Positions 13,231 through 13,793 of a DNA stretch of 13,793 nt are shown piece by piece. Below the pieces are notes generated by a model. That model made no database searches. It was given only the letters and a program-made list of their open reading frames with translations, and was not told the origin of the DNA. Source of the DNA: Candidatus Thorarchaeota archaeon MP11T_1 (GTDB lineage Archaea; Asgardarchaeota; Thorarchaeia; Thorarchaeales; Thorarchaeaceae). Where the stretch lies: the NCBI GenBank assembly GCA_002825515.1, contig PJET01000051.1, positions 1-13,793 of the forward strand. Reading direction: 5' to 3'. Each line of letters starts with the position of its first letter. Position 1 is the stretch's first letter. A program made the position numbers and the translations under genes.

Positions 13231-13793
13231 ATGGAAACACTGGAACATAATGGAATTCTTGTTATCGAACCTCCTGAACCCCTTGGACTCACCATAAAAG
13301 TCCGGGATAGAGAACTTCAACTCTCACAACTTCAGGAGGAGATGGCTGTGGCCTGGGTCAAGAAACTTGGCACACCATATGTTGAGGATCCAGTATTTGC
13401 CAAGAATTTCATGACGGACTTCAGTAAAGCACTTAAAATCAGTCCCAGACTCAAAGTTGAAGAGGTCGATTTTTCAGAAGTCATTAAGGTTGTTGAGGAA
13501 GAGCGTGCAGCAAAGGAGATTCTCACCTCTGAAGAGAAAAAATCTGCTCGTGAAGAAAGAAAACTCATCCGAGAGCGACTGAAAGAGAAGTATGGCTTCG
13601 CCACTGTTGATGGCGAGCGGATGGAGCTGGGAAACTATCAAACCGAACCATCTGGAATCTTTATGGGCCGTGGAGATCATCCACTCAGGGGTCGTTGGAA
13701 ACAGGGTGCTGCTAAGAAAGATATCACACTGAACATTGATCCAGAAGCAGCACAGCATTTGGAGGGTGATTGGGGCGAACTTGTCTGGGCTCC
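13231..13793 (+). CDS. DNA topoisomerase IB (eukaryotic type), 5' part only
   Basis: The first 187 residues of a TopoIB; the gene runs off the right edge. TopoIB relaxes supercoils by a 3'-phosphotyrosyl nick. The visible part is the N-terminal DNA-binding 'cap': EMAVAWVKKLGTPYVEDPVF and KNFMTDFSKAL (residues 37-68), then a charged helix (about 85-120) and the strongly conserved block LKEKYGFATVDGER, GNYQTEPSGIFMGRGDHPLRG (116-154). The last block aligns with the EPPGLFRGRGNHP region of human TOP1. The catalytic Arg, Lys, His and Tyr would be in the missing part. ATG at 13231 has GAGG 9 nt upstream. The long unstructured N terminus of eukaryotic TOP1 is absent, as in thaumarchaeal enzymes. 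Confidence 0.92.
   Translation, partial: METLEHNGILVIEPPEPLGLTIKVRDRELQLSQLQEEMAVAWVKKLGTPYVEDPVFAKNFMTDFSKALKISPRLKVEEVDFSEVIKVVEEERAAKEILTSEEKKSAREERKLIRERLKEKYGFATVDGERMELGNYQTEPSGIFMGRGDHPLRGRWKQGAAKKDITLNIDPEAAQHLEGDWGELVWA

Noticed and set aside
13332..13758. Minus-strand frames at the right end.
   Set aside because: They are antisense to the TopoIB frame, which has clear family motifs and is open from ATG 13231 to the edge.
1..13793. Mobile element, CRISPR, toxin-antitoxin or defence system.
   Set aside because: No transposase, integrase, spaced direct repeats or paired small toxin genes were seen; gene order is the conserved archaeal translation/secretion layout.

Overview
The window is archaeal chromosome. 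It encodes archaeal/eukaryotic-type ribosomal proteins (L1, L10/P0, L11, L12/P1, L18a/LX, L31e, L39e, S19e), aIF6, prefoldin alpha, SecE/Sec61-gamma, Spt5/NusG, a PDCD5-like protein, an RNase P Rpr2/Rpp21 subunit and Nep1. With FtsZ upstream of secE-spt5, an HDAC-family deacetylase and a eukaryote-type topoisomerase IB, it fits an Asgard (for example Thorarchaeia-like) archaeon, or another lineage that has TopoIB. This placement is inference from gene content; no 16S rRNA is present.

Layout, left to right. Positions 1-583 (minus): 5' part of an HDAC/acetylpolyamine amidohydrolase-family gene, cut by the window edge. Positions 584-715: spacer with a strong stem-loop followed by a T-run, on the exit side of the stalk operon. 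Positions 716-5615 (minus): the classic archaeal cluster ftsZ-secE-spt5-L11-L1-L10-L12. Positions 5682-7628 (minus): two metabolic genes, a PfkB-family kinase with a very basic tail and ornithine carbamoyltransferase, the latter with its own likely TATA box. Positions 7696-12190 (minus): the second conserved translation cluster, rnp4-yhbY-S19e-PDCD5-L39e-L31e-aIF6-L18a-prefoldin alpha-ftsY. Positions 12191-12268: divergent promoter. Then on plus: nep1, tRNA-Gly(UCC) and the 5' part of topoisomerase IB, cut by the right edge.

The genes cooperate in ribosome production and protein output. L10/L12/L11/L1 form the GTPase stalk region and L1 arm. Nep1 modifies 16S rRNA, RNase P matures tRNA, aIF6 guards the large subunit, prefoldin handles nascent chains, and FtsY with SecE delivers proteins to the membrane.

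The least ordinary content is in additions to otherwise universal proteins: a C2HC zinc-finger-like insert inside the NGN domain of Spt5, a possible Cys-rich N-terminal extension on L11, a ~57-residue acidic N-terminal extension on L31e, and a Lys/Arg-rich tail on the PfkB kinase. No mobile element, CRISPR array or defence system was seen.
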